From DAOTVD01 sp034437075 (GTDB lineage: Bacteria; Chloroflexota; Anaerolineae; Aggregatilineales; J027), in NCBI GenBank assembly GCA_034437075.1, contig DAOTVD010000320.1, forward strand, positions 1 to 6,867: 6,867 bases of DNA. The letters are read 5' to 3'. A model generated the notes under the pieces. That model was given only the letters and a program-made list of their open reading frames with translations. It did no database searches and had not been told where the DNA came from. The translations under genes were made by a program, and so were the position numbers. Positions 1 to 6,630 of the stretch are shown here, piece by piece; the stretch's first letter is position 1; each line of letters starts with the position of its first letter.

Positions 1-1
1 C

Positions 2-109
2 CAGATGGGCAAGGCTGGCGCTCCGGTTGGCCAGGCAAAGGTCACCCATGCCAAACGCCTTAAACGTGAGAAATTTCACAATAAAAAAGGTAGCGGTTTG
101 TTTAATTGA
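2..109 (+). CDS. 3' end of an unrecognised basic protein (partial)
   Basis: One frame is open from the left edge to a TGA at 107-109 and gives 35 residues, so the 5' part lies outside the window. The visible tail is strongly basic (for example HAKRLKREKFHNKKGSGLFN), with Lys and Arg concentrated in the second half, as in many nucleic-acid-binding or ribosome-associated proteins. It has no cysteines and no motif I can assign. The other two forward frames lack such a terminal run: one stops at 61-63. That the next gene's promoter begins exactly at this stop supports this being a real gene end. The function is unknown, and no terminator is seen between this stop and the erpA promoter. Confidence 0.5.
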   Translation, partial: QMGKAGAPVGQAKVTHAKRLKREKFHNKKGSGLFN

Positions 110-135
110 CGTCGTGCACGCCCATCTGCTATACT
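106..135 (+). promoter_or_regulatory. sigma-70-type promoter of erpA
   Basis: A -35 element TTGACG (106-111, five of six consensus bases) is followed by an 18-bp spacer and a -10 element TATACT (130-135, five of six). The -10 is preceded by TGC at 127-129, giving an extended TGn -10. Transcription should start near 142, leaving a 5' leader of about 66 bases before the erpA ATG. The -35 box overlaps the TGA stop (107-109) of the upstream gene. No other good match to both boxes is seen upstream of erpA. Confidence 0.75.
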
Positions 136-193
136 GACAAGTACATTTTGCCAAGTATTTCACCAGAGCAAAGCCGTTCAAAATTTTGTGGTG

Positions 194-200
194 AAGGAGA
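194..200 (+). promoter_or_regulatory. ribosome binding site fixing the erpA start
   Basis: AAGGAGA lies about eight bases before the ATG at 208. The same frame is open back to an ATG at 106. That earlier start would put the promoter and this site inside the coding region and add 34 residues unlike the family, so 208 is the start. Confidence 0.85.
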
Positions 201-207
201 AACACCC

Positions 208-639
208 ATGACCATCGTTGATAAGCCCGACGTCCAACAAAGCACCCCCACCATTATCGTGACCCCGGTTGCTGCCGAGAAAATCCAGGAGATTATGCAC
301 CAACGCGAACTGGGCGCTGACCACGCGCTGCGTGTCTTCGTGGCGGGCGGTGGCTGTTCCGGGTTGCAGTATGGCATGGCTTTCGAGAACAACATCGGCG
401 ATTATGACACCCTGATTGACGCCGACAACGGCGTGCGCTTGGTCGTCGATGCCACCAGCATGATGTATATTGACGGTGCCACTATCGACTTTGTCGAGAG
501 CCTGATGGGCGGTGGTTTCCGTATCGACAATCCGCAAGCGGTCAGCAGTTGCGGGTGCGGCACATCTTTCCGCACCAAAGACAGCGGCGCGGCTGCCGAT
601 GACGCAGCGGGCGGGTGCGGCACCTGCGGCAGCGCCTAG
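208..639 (+). CDS. erpA: A-type iron-sulfur cluster insertion protein (ErpA/IscA/HesB family)
   Basis: This 143-residue protein is a cytoplasmic A-type carrier that receives Fe-S clusters from the assembly scaffold and passes them to apo-enzymes. The fold starts near residue 15 (IIVTPVAAEKIQEIM). All three conserved cysteines are present: C50 in AGGGCSGLQYGMAF, and C115 and C117 in SSCGCGTSF. Members usually end soon after the second motif. Here about 22 residues follow, an Ala/Gly/Asp linker and then C137-G-T-C140, a possible extra metal or cluster ligand pair. The ATG at 208 is chosen for its strong ribosome binding site. The gene has its own promoter and terminator, so it appears monocistronic. 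Family membership is secure. The exact paralogue (ErpA, IscA or SufA) cannot be settled from sequence alone, and no other isc or suf gene is in view. Confidence 0.93.
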   Translation: MTIVDKPDVQQSTPTIIVTPVAAEKIQEIMHQRELGADHALRVFVAGGGCSGLQYGMAFENNIGDYDTLIDADNGVRLVVDATSMMYIDGATIDFVESLMGGGFRIDNPQAVSSCGCGTSFRTKDSGAAADDAAGGCGTCGSA

Positions 640-667
640 TTGCCTGGGCCGAAACTCACCTTCGCAG

Positions 668-690
668 AGGCGCCCCCGGCGCCTTTTTTT
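668..690 (+). terminator. intrinsic terminator after erpA
   Basis: A perfect 7-bp GC-rich stem (AGGCGCC at 668-674 with GGCGCCT at 678-684) has a CCC loop and is followed by seven T residues (684-690). It lies 28 bases after the erpA stop and 14 bases before the trmI ATG. This is a textbook Rho-independent terminator on the plus strand. Confidence 0.88.
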
Positions 691-704
691 GATCCTAGCG
701 CCCT

Positions 705-1538
705 ATGCCCTTCCCCACCGCAGACACCGTGCAACCCGGCGACCTGGCTCTGTTCACGGGCAAAGATCGTAAGGTGTTTTTGCGCGTGGTGCGCCCCGGC
801 GAGCGCCTGAATACGCATTTTGGCATCATCGAATTCGCAGATATTGTCCACACGCCCTATGGCGAACAAGTGCGCACGCATCAGGGGCACAGTATGTATG
901 TGCTAGCGCCCAACCTGGATGACATCATCACGCATTTGCGCCGCGAAACACAGATCATTTACCCCAAAGACCTGGGCCAGATTATCCTGAAGCTGAATGT
1001 CGTGCCCGGCGCGCAGATCATCGAGGCGGGCACGGGTAGCGGCGCGCTGACGACCGTCCTAGCGGCCTTGGTCGGCGCAGAGGGCCATATCTACAGCTAC
1101 GACCGCAAACCCAGCCTACACGACTTGGCGCGCTCGCATCTGCGCAAGCTGGGCCTTACGGAGCGGGTGAGTTTTTTCGGGCAAGATATCGCGGAGGGCT
1201 TCGCGCAGGCGGGCGCGCATGCGCTCTTTCTGGATGTGCGCGAACCGTGGGAACACCTGCAAGCCGCGCGGGCGGCCTTACGCGGCGGGGGCTTTTTCGG
1301 GGCGATTGTGCCCACGGTTAACCAGTTGCAGACCCTGCTAGAGCATCTGTACCATGGGGCGTGGTACGGCCTGCAAGCAGATGAAATGCTGTGGCGCAGC
1401 TATCGCACCATCCCCGCGCGGGTGCGCCCGGATGAGCAAATGGTCGGGCACACCGGCTATTTGGTCTTCGCGCGGGCCGTCGCGCGGGAGATACGCTCCG
1501 CGCCGGAGTCACACCCCGATGAGGCGAGGGACGATTAG
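705..1538 (+). CDS. trmI: tRNA (adenine-58-N1)-methyltransferase, TrmI family
   Basis: The 277-residue product is a class I SAM-dependent enzyme that methylates N1 of A58 in the T-loop of tRNA, stabilising the L-shape. An N-terminal beta domain (about residues 10-75) contains HFGIIEFADIVHTPYGEQV. It is followed by the family signature IIYPKDLGQII (84-94), then SAM motif I EAGTGSG (107-113). The active-site region LDVREPW (176-182) has D177 in the position of the catalytic Asp, and the typical C-terminal MVGHTGYLVFARA spans 246-258. Residues after about 262 are a charged tail. Length matches bacterial TrmI, which acts as a homotetramer. The ATG at 705 is the first start after an in-frame TAG at 696-698. 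It has no Shine-Dalgarno sequence, and a GTG at 729 is an alternative. With a terminator ending at 690, there is no room for a separate promoter next to the start, so expression may rely on readthrough or a promoter within erpA. Confidence 0.92.
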   Translation: MPFPTADTVQPGDLALFTGKDRKVFLRVVRPGERLNTHFGIIEFADIVHTPYGEQVRTHQGHSMYVLAPNLDDIITHLRRETQIIYPKDLGQIILKLNVVPGAQIIEAGTGSGALTTVLAALVGAEGHIYSYDRKPSLHDLARSHLRKLGLTERVSFFGQDIAEGFAQAGAHALFLDVREPWEHLQAARAALRGGGFFGAIVPTVNQLQTLLEHLYHGAWYGLQADEMLWRSYRTIPARVRPDEQMVGHTGYLVFARAVAREIRSAPESHPDEARDD

Positions 1539-1539
1539 C

Positions 1540-1659
1540 TCACGAGACTTTGCTCGCGGGTGCTTCGGCTTGCGGTAAGGAGTCATCCACCGTATGCAGG
1601 AAATCGAGCGCATCGGGCCAAGAACGCCGCACCCGAAAGGGCCGACCGTCCGCGCTCAA
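1540..1659 (-). CDS. possible 39-residue ORF overlapping the metH stop
   Basis: The minus-strand frame beginning at TTG (1659-1657) overlaps the metH stop as TTGA and ends in TGA at 1542-1540, one base from the trmI stop on the other strand. The start is TTG and the Shine-Dalgarno sequence is poor, so translation would depend on coupling to metH. The product begins MSADGRPFRVRRSWPDALDF and continues with an acidic and then Pro/Ala-rich tail (HTVDDSLPQAEAPASKVS). It has an amphipathic, protein-like composition, and its first half uses GC-rich third positions like its neighbours. I recognise no family. It could instead be the remnant of a longer gene, or noncoding 3' sequence that happens to be open. 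A competing plus-strand frame at 1594-1728 has a better ribosome binding site but runs antisense into metH. Confidence 0.35.
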   Translation of the reverse strand: MSADGRPFRVRRSWPDALDFLHTVDDSLPQAEAPASKVS

Positions 1660-4600
1660 TCGCCCATTTCGCCTAGAATCTGCGCCGCGCGGTCTACGCC
1701 CACGCTAAAGTATTTCGCGTCGGGGTGATGCGTCACAATGGCCGCCGTGGATTGCTCCGGCAAAAGCTGAAAGCTAGGCGTCAGCCCCATGTTGATCTCC
1801 GCCACGCCGGGCAACAACCGAAACAGCACGGCATGGTCGTCTAAATCCGGGCAGGCGGGGTAACCCCAGCTATAGCGCAAGCCGCGCGCGGGCGGGATGC
1901 CCAATTCGCTATTGATGAGCCGATTCACAAACGTGGCGGTCGCTTCGGCGGTCTGCACGGCCAGCCCATGGAAGAAATAGGCTTCGCTGTATTCCTCGCC
2001 GTTTTGCAAGCGCGCGAACTCGTCATCCGCCATATCGCCCGCTGTGACGATTTGCAGCGGGCACACGTCCACGATTTCGCCGCCCAAGGGCGCGTAGTAA
2101 TCGCAGATGCTCAGGCGCTCGCCGTCCGGCTGGCGCGGGAAGCCAAAGCGCGCGATTTCCGTCAGGGTTCCGTTAGCCGCGTAGGCGTCGGGGTCAAAGA
2201 TCATCACCGCGTCTTCGCTGGCCTGTGCCGGGAAGTAGCCATACACCGCTTGCGGGCGCAGCGTCCCGCGCGTGATGGCGTCGCGCTGCATGGCCTCGCG
2301 CCGGGCGTCGAACTCGGCTTGCAGCTTAACCCAGGCGTCGCCGTGGGTGTTTTTGGCACCCCAACTCAGGCGATAGAGTTCCGGCAGATGCAAATGCGGG
2401 AACACGTTTTCTAGCGGAATCTCGCGGATGACCTTCGTTCCCCAAAAGGGCGGGCGGGGATAATCTGGCGCGGGGCCGACCGCCGAGCGCCCCACCACGG
2501 CGCGGGCTTTCTTGCGGCGGGCGGGCTTGTTCATGGCCTGGGCGGCTTTCTCGAAATGCTCGACCAAAAAGCCTTCATAGGCGGCTTTATCCACGATTTT
2601 GTCCATCACGGCCAGCCCTTCGAAGGCATCCGTGCAATAAAACACGCCCGGCCCGTATAGCGCGCCATTATCTTCTAGGTAGTTGATGCGATAGCCGAAT
2701 TGGCGATTGATGGCCGCTCCGCCGATGAGCACGGGATATTCCAGGCCGCGCCGCGCCAGTTCGTTGACCACCAGCGGCATCTGCTTGGAGGTGCTCACCA
2801 ACAGCGCGCTCAGCCCGATAGCGTCCGCCTGATGTTCCTGCGCGGCGTCGATGATCGTGTTAACCGGAACTTGCTTGCCCAGGTCGTGCACGGTGTAGCC
2901 GTTGTTGCTCAGGATGGTCTTCACCAAGCCCTTGCCGATGTCGTGCACATCGCCGTAGACGGTCGCCAACACGACGACGCCCTTGGTGCTGCCTTCGGCT
3001 TTTTCCAGAAATTGCTCTAAATACGCCACGGATTTTTTCATCACCTCGGCGGATTGCAGCACGAAGGGCAGAATCAACTCGCCCGCGCCGAACTTATCGC
3101 CGACTTCCTTCATGGCGGGCAACAACACATTATTCAACACCCCGACCGCGTCTTGATTTTCCAGGCAGCGGTCAATCAGCGCTTCGACGCCCTCTTTTTT
3201 GCGGTGCACGATCTGCCAATGCAGGGCGTCTTCAGACGCCATATCGGCTGTGGGGTCGGCCTGTTCTTGGCCCGCGAGTTGCACGTCGTTTTGTTCGAAA
3301 TACGCGATGTAATCGGCCAGCGCGTCCGGGTGGCGGTTGAAAATCAGGTCATCGGCCAGCTTGCGCTGGTCTTCGGGGATTTCGGCATAGGGCGTAATAT
3401 GCGCGGGATTCACGATGGCCATATCCAACCCATAAGCCACCGCATGATACATAAACACGGAGTTCAGCACCGCGCGCGCAGCCGGCCCCAACCCAAAGCT
3501 AACATTACTGATGCCCAAGCAGGTCATCACGCCGGGCAACTCGGCCTTAATCGCGCGGATGCCTTCCAACGTTTCGACGCCGCTGCCCGCCATTTCGGGG
3601 TCGCCTGTGGCCAGGGTGAAGACCAGCGCATCAAAAATAAGGTCTTCGGGCTGCATCCCGTATTCATTCACGGCAATGTCGTGAATCTTGCGCGCGACCG
3701 CCAGCTTGGTGGCGGCGTCTTTGGCCATGCCGCCGCTGTCCTTGTCAATCGTCATGCTGAGGACTGCCGCGCCGTGCTTTTTGGCGATTGGCAAAATCTG
3801 GTCGATGCGCTCGCGGCCATTTTCCAGGTTATTCCCGTTGATGATGCCCCGGCCTGGGTAGATCGCCAACGCCGCTTCGGCCACATCGGCTTCGGTGGTG
3901 TCGATCATCAGCGGCGTTTCGATGCTCATAGAGAGCATTTTAACGACCTTTTCCATCTGATCCTTTTCGTCGTCGCGTTCGGTCAGCGCCACGGCAATGT
4001 CGAGCACATGCGCGCCGCTTTCGGCCTGGCCACGCGCGACATCCAAAATGCCATTGTAGTCATCGGCCAAGAGCAAGCGCTTGATCTTGCGGCTACCCTG
4101 GCTATTGACCCGCTCGCCGACCAGCGTCGGGCCGGGGTTTTGGATCATGGGCGTGGCGGTCATGCCGCTGGACACTTGCGCGGGGAAGCGCGCGGCGCGC
4201 GGCGGCGCGGGGCGCGCGTGGCCCACGCGCGCGACGAGTTCGTGCAGGTGTTCCGGCGTGGTGCCGCAACAGCCGCCGACCACGCCCACGCCCCACTCCA
4301 CAAATTCTAGCAATTGCTCGGCCATGGGCACGGGCTTCATGGGGTAAACCGCCTGGCCATCGACATTAATCGGCAAGCCCGCGTTGGGGAGCACGCTGAT
4401 AGGCCGCGTGCTGTGCTCCACCAGATACTTGATCGGCGCGCGCATGTGCTCTGGCCCAGTGGAGCAGTTCAGGCCGATGATGTCGATGGCCAAGGCTTCG
4501 AGCGTGGCCAGCGAGCCTTCAATATCCGTGCCCATCAGCATCCGCCCGCTGGTGTCTAGCGTGATTTGCGCCTGAAGCGGAATCCGGTTGCCGCTGTCTT

Positions 4601-5168
4601 CGAAATAGCGCGTGATGCCATATACCACGGCTTTCACTTCCAGAATATCCTGGCTCGTTTCGATGAGCAGCAGGTCCGCGCCGCCTTCCACCAAGCCCTG
4701 GGCTTGTTCGTAGAAAATATCGGCCAGTTCATCGAACGTGATTTCGCTCAGGCCCGGTTCGCTGGACGAGGGCAACTTGCCGCTGGGGCCGATGCTGCCC
4801 GCCACAAAGCGCGGGATGCCGGTTTTGGCTTCGTATGCGTCGCAGGCTTCGCGCGCGATGCGCGCCGCCGCGCGGTTGACCTCTAGCACCTGGTCGCCCA
4901 GGCCGTATTCGCCCAGCGTCAGGCGATTCCCGCGAAAAGTGTTGGTTTCCACCACCATGCTGCCGACTTCCAAGAAGCTGGCGTGAATTTCGCGGATGAC
5001 GTCGGGCCGGGTGATGACCAGATAATCATTACAGCCATCCAGGTGTTCGCCGCCGAAGTCTTCGGCGGTCAGGTCGTAGGCTTGAATGCTGGTGCCCATG
5101 GCGCCATCGAAGATCACCACCTGTTTTTCGACCGTATCCAGATAACGGCGATTGCTGAATTCGGGCAT
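1656..5168 (-). CDS. metH: cobalamin-dependent methionine synthase, full length
   Basis: The 1170-residue protein transfers the methyl group of 5-methyltetrahydrofolate to homocysteine through methylcobalamin, giving methionine and tetrahydrofolate in the cytosol. The full four-module order is present. The homocysteine-binding barrel (about 10-312) has zinc ligands C235 (GLNCSTGP), C300 and C301 (GGCCGTTP). The folate-binding barrel (about 345-605) begins TLVGERVNSQGSRK. The B12 cap (about 645-725) is followed by the B12-binding domain with GDVHDIG (739-745, base-off ligand H742), S787-A-L789 and GG (816-817). The reactivation domain (about 905-1165) carries RYSWGYPACPD (1098-1108) and ends AKYFSVG. 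Linkers at 313-342 and 878-905 are Pro/Ala/Arg-rich. The protein is somewhat shorter than E. coli MetH (1227). An intact activation domain implies reductive remethylation with SAM and an external electron donor. The start has AAAGGA eight bases upstream. The gene lies 54 bases after the CpXC gene, probably in the same transcript. I see no B12 or SAM riboswitch ahead of it. Confidence 0.97.
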   Translation of the reverse strand: MPEFSNRRYLDTVEKQVVIFDGAMGTSIQAYDLTAEDFGGEHLDGCNDYLVITRPDVIREIHASFLEVGSMVVETNTFRGNRLTLGEYGLGDQVLEVNRAAARIAREACDAYEAKTGIPRFVAGSIGPSGKLPSSSEPGLSEITFDELADIFYEQAQGLVEGGADLLLIETSQDILEVKAVVYGITRYFEDSGNRIPLQAQITLDTSGRMLMGTDIEGSLATLEALAIDIIGLNCSTGPEHMRAPIKYLVEHSTRPISVLPNAGLPINVDGQAVYPMKPVPMAEQLLEFVEWGVGVVGGCCGTTPEHLHELVARVGHARPAPPRAARFPAQVSSGMTATPMIQNPGPTLVGERVNSQGSRKIKRLLLADDYNGILDVARGQAESGAHVLDIAVALTERDDEKDQMEKVVKMLSMSIETPLMIDTTEADVAEAALAIYPGRGIINGNNLENGRERIDQILPIAKKHGAAVLSMTIDKDSGGMAKDAATKLAVARKIHDIAVNEYGMQPEDLIFDALVFTLATGDPEMAGSGVETLEGIRAIKAELPGVMTCLGISNVSFGLGPAARAVLNSVFMYHAVAYGLDMAIVNPAHITPYAEIPEDQRKLADDLIFNRHPDALADYIAYFEQNDVQLAGQEQADPTADMASEDALHWQIVHRKKEGVEALIDRCLENQDAVGVLNNVLLPAMKEVGDKFGAGELILPFVLQSAEVMKKSVAYLEQFLEKAEGSTKGVVVLATVYGDVHDIGKGLVKTILSNNGYTVHDLGKQVPVNTIIDAAQEHQADAIGLSALLVSTSKQMPLVVNELARRGLEYPVLIGGAAINRQFGYRINYLEDNGALYGPGVFYCTDAFEGLAVMDKIVDKAAYEGFLVEHFEKAAQAMNKPARRKKARAVVGRSAVGPAPDYPRPPFWGTKVIREIPLENVFPHLHLPELYRLSWGAKNTHGDAWVKLQAEFDARREAMQRDAITRGTLRPQAVYGYFPAQASEDAVMIFDPDAYAANGTLTEIARFGFPRQPDGERLSICDYYAPLGGEIVDVCPLQIVTAGDMADDEFARLQNGEEYSEAYFFHGLAVQTAEATATFVNRLINSELGIPPARGLRYSWGYPACPDLDDHAVLFRLLPGVAEINMGLTPSFQLLPEQSTAAIVTHHPDAKYFSVGVDRAAQILGEMGD
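4212..4232 (-). repeat. perfect inverted repeat inside metH at a domain boundary
   Basis: Ten bases (4212-4221, GCGCGCGTGG on the plus strand) are followed by one base and then their exact reverse complement (4223-4232). It encodes residues 313-319, the start of the linker between the homocysteine- and folate-binding barrels. The surrounding 40 bases are almost pure G and C. The mRNA could form a very stable hairpin here. Whether it does anything beyond encoding Ala/Arg/Gly-rich residues is unknown. Confidence 0.5.
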
Positions 5169-5222
5169 GGGGCATGTCCTTTCGTGTTATGTCCATTGCA
5201 ATTGGGGGTGCCGCCAGAGGCC
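5169..5222 (-). other. intergenic gap between the CpXC gene and metH
   Basis: These 54 bases contain no terminator and no convincing promoter. An 8-bp palindrome, ATTGCAAT, sits near the middle. The metH ribosome binding site AAAGGA occupies 5182-5177. A second ATG at 5175-5173 is out of frame with metH. The simplest reading is co-transcription of the two genes, with metH translated from its own site. Confidence 0.55.
5177..5182 (-). promoter_or_regulatory. ribosome binding site of metH
   Basis: AAAGGA on the minus strand lies eight bases before the ATG at 5168-5166. It favours that ATG over the out-of-frame ATG at 5175, which begins one base after this element and is too close to use it. 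Confidence 0.7.
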
Positions 5223-6605
5223 TCACCCCGCCGCGATGATGTCGGCGGCGGCTTGGCGATAATCGCGCAATTGGGCGGCCAATTCTTCCGCGCCGCGCTG
5301 ATCCATCGTCGCGATGAGCGCATCCATATATTCGAGCAAAGGCTCGCCGTATTGCGCGGCCTGCTCGCTGAGCAATAACCGCGCCTCGATCTCATCTTCT
5401 TGGGTCATCAATTCGTTGACGAAACGCACTTCCGGCGGCGAGCTAGCTTGCACATGCTCAATGATACGCTCGTAGAGCTTTTTCAGGCGCGCGCTGTTGA
5501 TCATATCGCCAGTTTGCTCATATTGCTGGACGCTGGCTTGCAACACGGACAAGAAAAAGTCGTCGATAAAACCCAGGCGTTCATGAATGGCCGCGTCCGG
5601 GTCTTCGGCATTGAGCAAGTCCATCATCAGGCGCTGGGCGGATTGCACGCGCTGTTGCTGTTGCTGGTCGATCATCTCGGCATATTCGACCAAGCGCGCG
5701 CGGACGGTTTGCAGGGCGGCGGCTTCGTCGCCGTCCGCGTTTTCGATGCGCCCCGACAGATATTGGAAAAAATTATAATCCAGCGATTCGCGTGCTAGGG
5801 CCGCCACGGCTTGCAGATGGTCGTCGCTATCGTACACGCTCAGCAGATAATTCACGAAATCATCAATGCTCATGCGCTGGCCCTGGCTGCGTAGGTAATC
5901 GAGCACTTCCTGGATGATTTCTTCTTGCGCTTCGGCCCGTGCGAGGGCATCCTGGCCGTATTGGCTGCCCTGGATGATGGCGTTGCGCCGTTCGAGTATG
6001 GCTTGCGCGGCTTGTTGTTGCCCGCTGGCCAGGGCCGCCTCGGCGGAATAGGTCAGCAGTTGGATGAATTCGTCGTCGATGAGGTCTTCGTGCTGGGCGA
6101 TGAGGTCGGGCAGGGCATCCGGCGCGGCGGTGATGAACTGCTCGATGACCTGCATTTTGGCCTGCTGGGCCTGCATCATCTCGGGCGTGACGCCATCTTT
6201 GTTCAGGATGGTCTCGATCATGCCATCTATCGTCAGGGGCGTGATGGGGTTCAGCAGATAGCCCCGGCGTTGTTCTTGGGGCATGTTGTCCATCACTTGG
6301 CGGGTCATTTCGCCGATGATGCGCTCGCGCTCTTGCTGCGGGATGTTCAATTCTTGCGGGAAGTACACCAACAGCAGTTCTTTATCGGGGTCATGGTATA
6401 CCAAGGGCGTGGCCAATTGCATCACAACACCACAATTGGGGCATTGTATCATATTCGTCTGGCGGCTGAGCAAGCGCGCTTTGGCGCTGGGGTCATAAGC
6501 CGCGTCGATGACGGTTTCGAGTTGGGCGGTGAACTGGTGGCCGCATTGTGGGCATTGGATGGGCATACCGCCCTGGTTGGGGTTCAGATTTGGGGTGTTC
6601 ATCAT
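5223..6605 (-). CDS. CpXC-domain protein with long helical C-terminal region, function unknown
   Basis: With the ATG at 6605 the product has 460 residues; the next codon is also ATG. Residues 15-130 match the CpXC domain: paired CxxC motifs C18-PQ-C21 (PIQCPQCGHQF) and C55-PN-C58 (IQCPNCGVV) flank an acidic stretch and are followed by LVYHDPDKELLLVYFP. The two pairs probably form a zinc-ribbon-like metal site. From about residue 135 onward the protein is almost entirely helical, rich in Gln, Ala, Glu and Met, with a five-Gln run at 314-318. It contains segments such as DDFFLSVLQASVQQYEQTGD and SSPPEVRFVNELM, which I associate with Chloroflexota CpXC proteins. There is no signal peptide or membrane segment, so it is probably cytoplasmic. 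The frame extends to an ATG at 6704, but that lies at the predicted transcription start, and the added residues are unlike the domain. No ribosome binding site lies at normal distance. It precedes metH by 54 bases. Function is unknown; a protein-protein interaction role is only a guess. Confidence 0.88.
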   Translation of the reverse strand: MMNTPNLNPNQGGMPIQCPQCGHQFTAQLETVIDAAYDPSAKARLLSRQTNMIQCPNCGVVMQLATPLVYHDPDKELLLVYFPQELNIPQQERERIIGEMTRQVMDNMPQEQRRGYLLNPITPLTIDGMIETILNKDGVTPEMMQAQQAKMQVIEQFITAAPDALPDLIAQHEDLIDDEFIQLLTYSAEAALASGQQQAAQAILERRNAIIQGSQYGQDALARAEAQEEIIQEVLDYLRSQGQRMSIDDFVNYLLSVYDSDDHLQAVAALARESLDYNFFQYLSGRIENADGDEAAALQTVRARLVEYAEMIDQQQQQRVQSAQRLMMDLLNAEDPDAAIHERLGFIDDFFLSVLQASVQQYEQTGDMINSARLKKLYERIIEHVQASSPPEVRFVNELMTQEDEIEARLLLSEQAAQYGEPLLEYMDALIATMDQRGAEELAAQLRDYRQAAADIIAAG

Positions 6606-6611
6606 ATCATG

Positions 6612-6630
6612 CGCGCGTTGGGCAGGCGCG
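6612..6630 (-). promoter_or_regulatory. small stem-loop between displaced ribosome binding site and CpXC start
   Basis: Five G-C pairs (6630-6626 with 6616-6612) enclose a nine-base loop. The stem lies between AAAAGGAG (6643-6636) and the start codon at 6605. Folding it would remove 19 bases of linear distance and leave about 11 bases between the Shine-Dalgarno sequence and the ATG. The pairing is read directly; its function is inferred. Confidence 0.35.

Noticed and set aside
106..207. N-terminal extension of ErpA from the ATG at 106
   Set aside because: It would include the promoter, the leader and a strong Shine-Dalgarno sequence. The extra 34 residues do not resemble the family.
1594..1728. 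Plus-strand 44-codon frame with AAGGAG 11 bases upstream
   Set aside because: It runs antisense into the conserved C-terminus of metH, and its Pro/Arg/Thr-rich product looks like a shadow translation. It is kept in mind only as a rival to the minus-strand small ORF.
2640..3000. Break or frameshift in the MetH cobalamin domain
   Set aside because: The frame is continuous, and DxHxxG, SxL and GG occur at the normal spacing (41 and 26 residues between them), so the domain is intact.
3054..4310. Plus-strand open frame of 418 codons opposite metH
   Set aside because: It shares codon boundaries with metH on the other strand. There it is broken only by TTA, CTA or TCA codons, which this GC-rich gene rarely uses. 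The translation has no recognisable domain, while metH is unambiguous.
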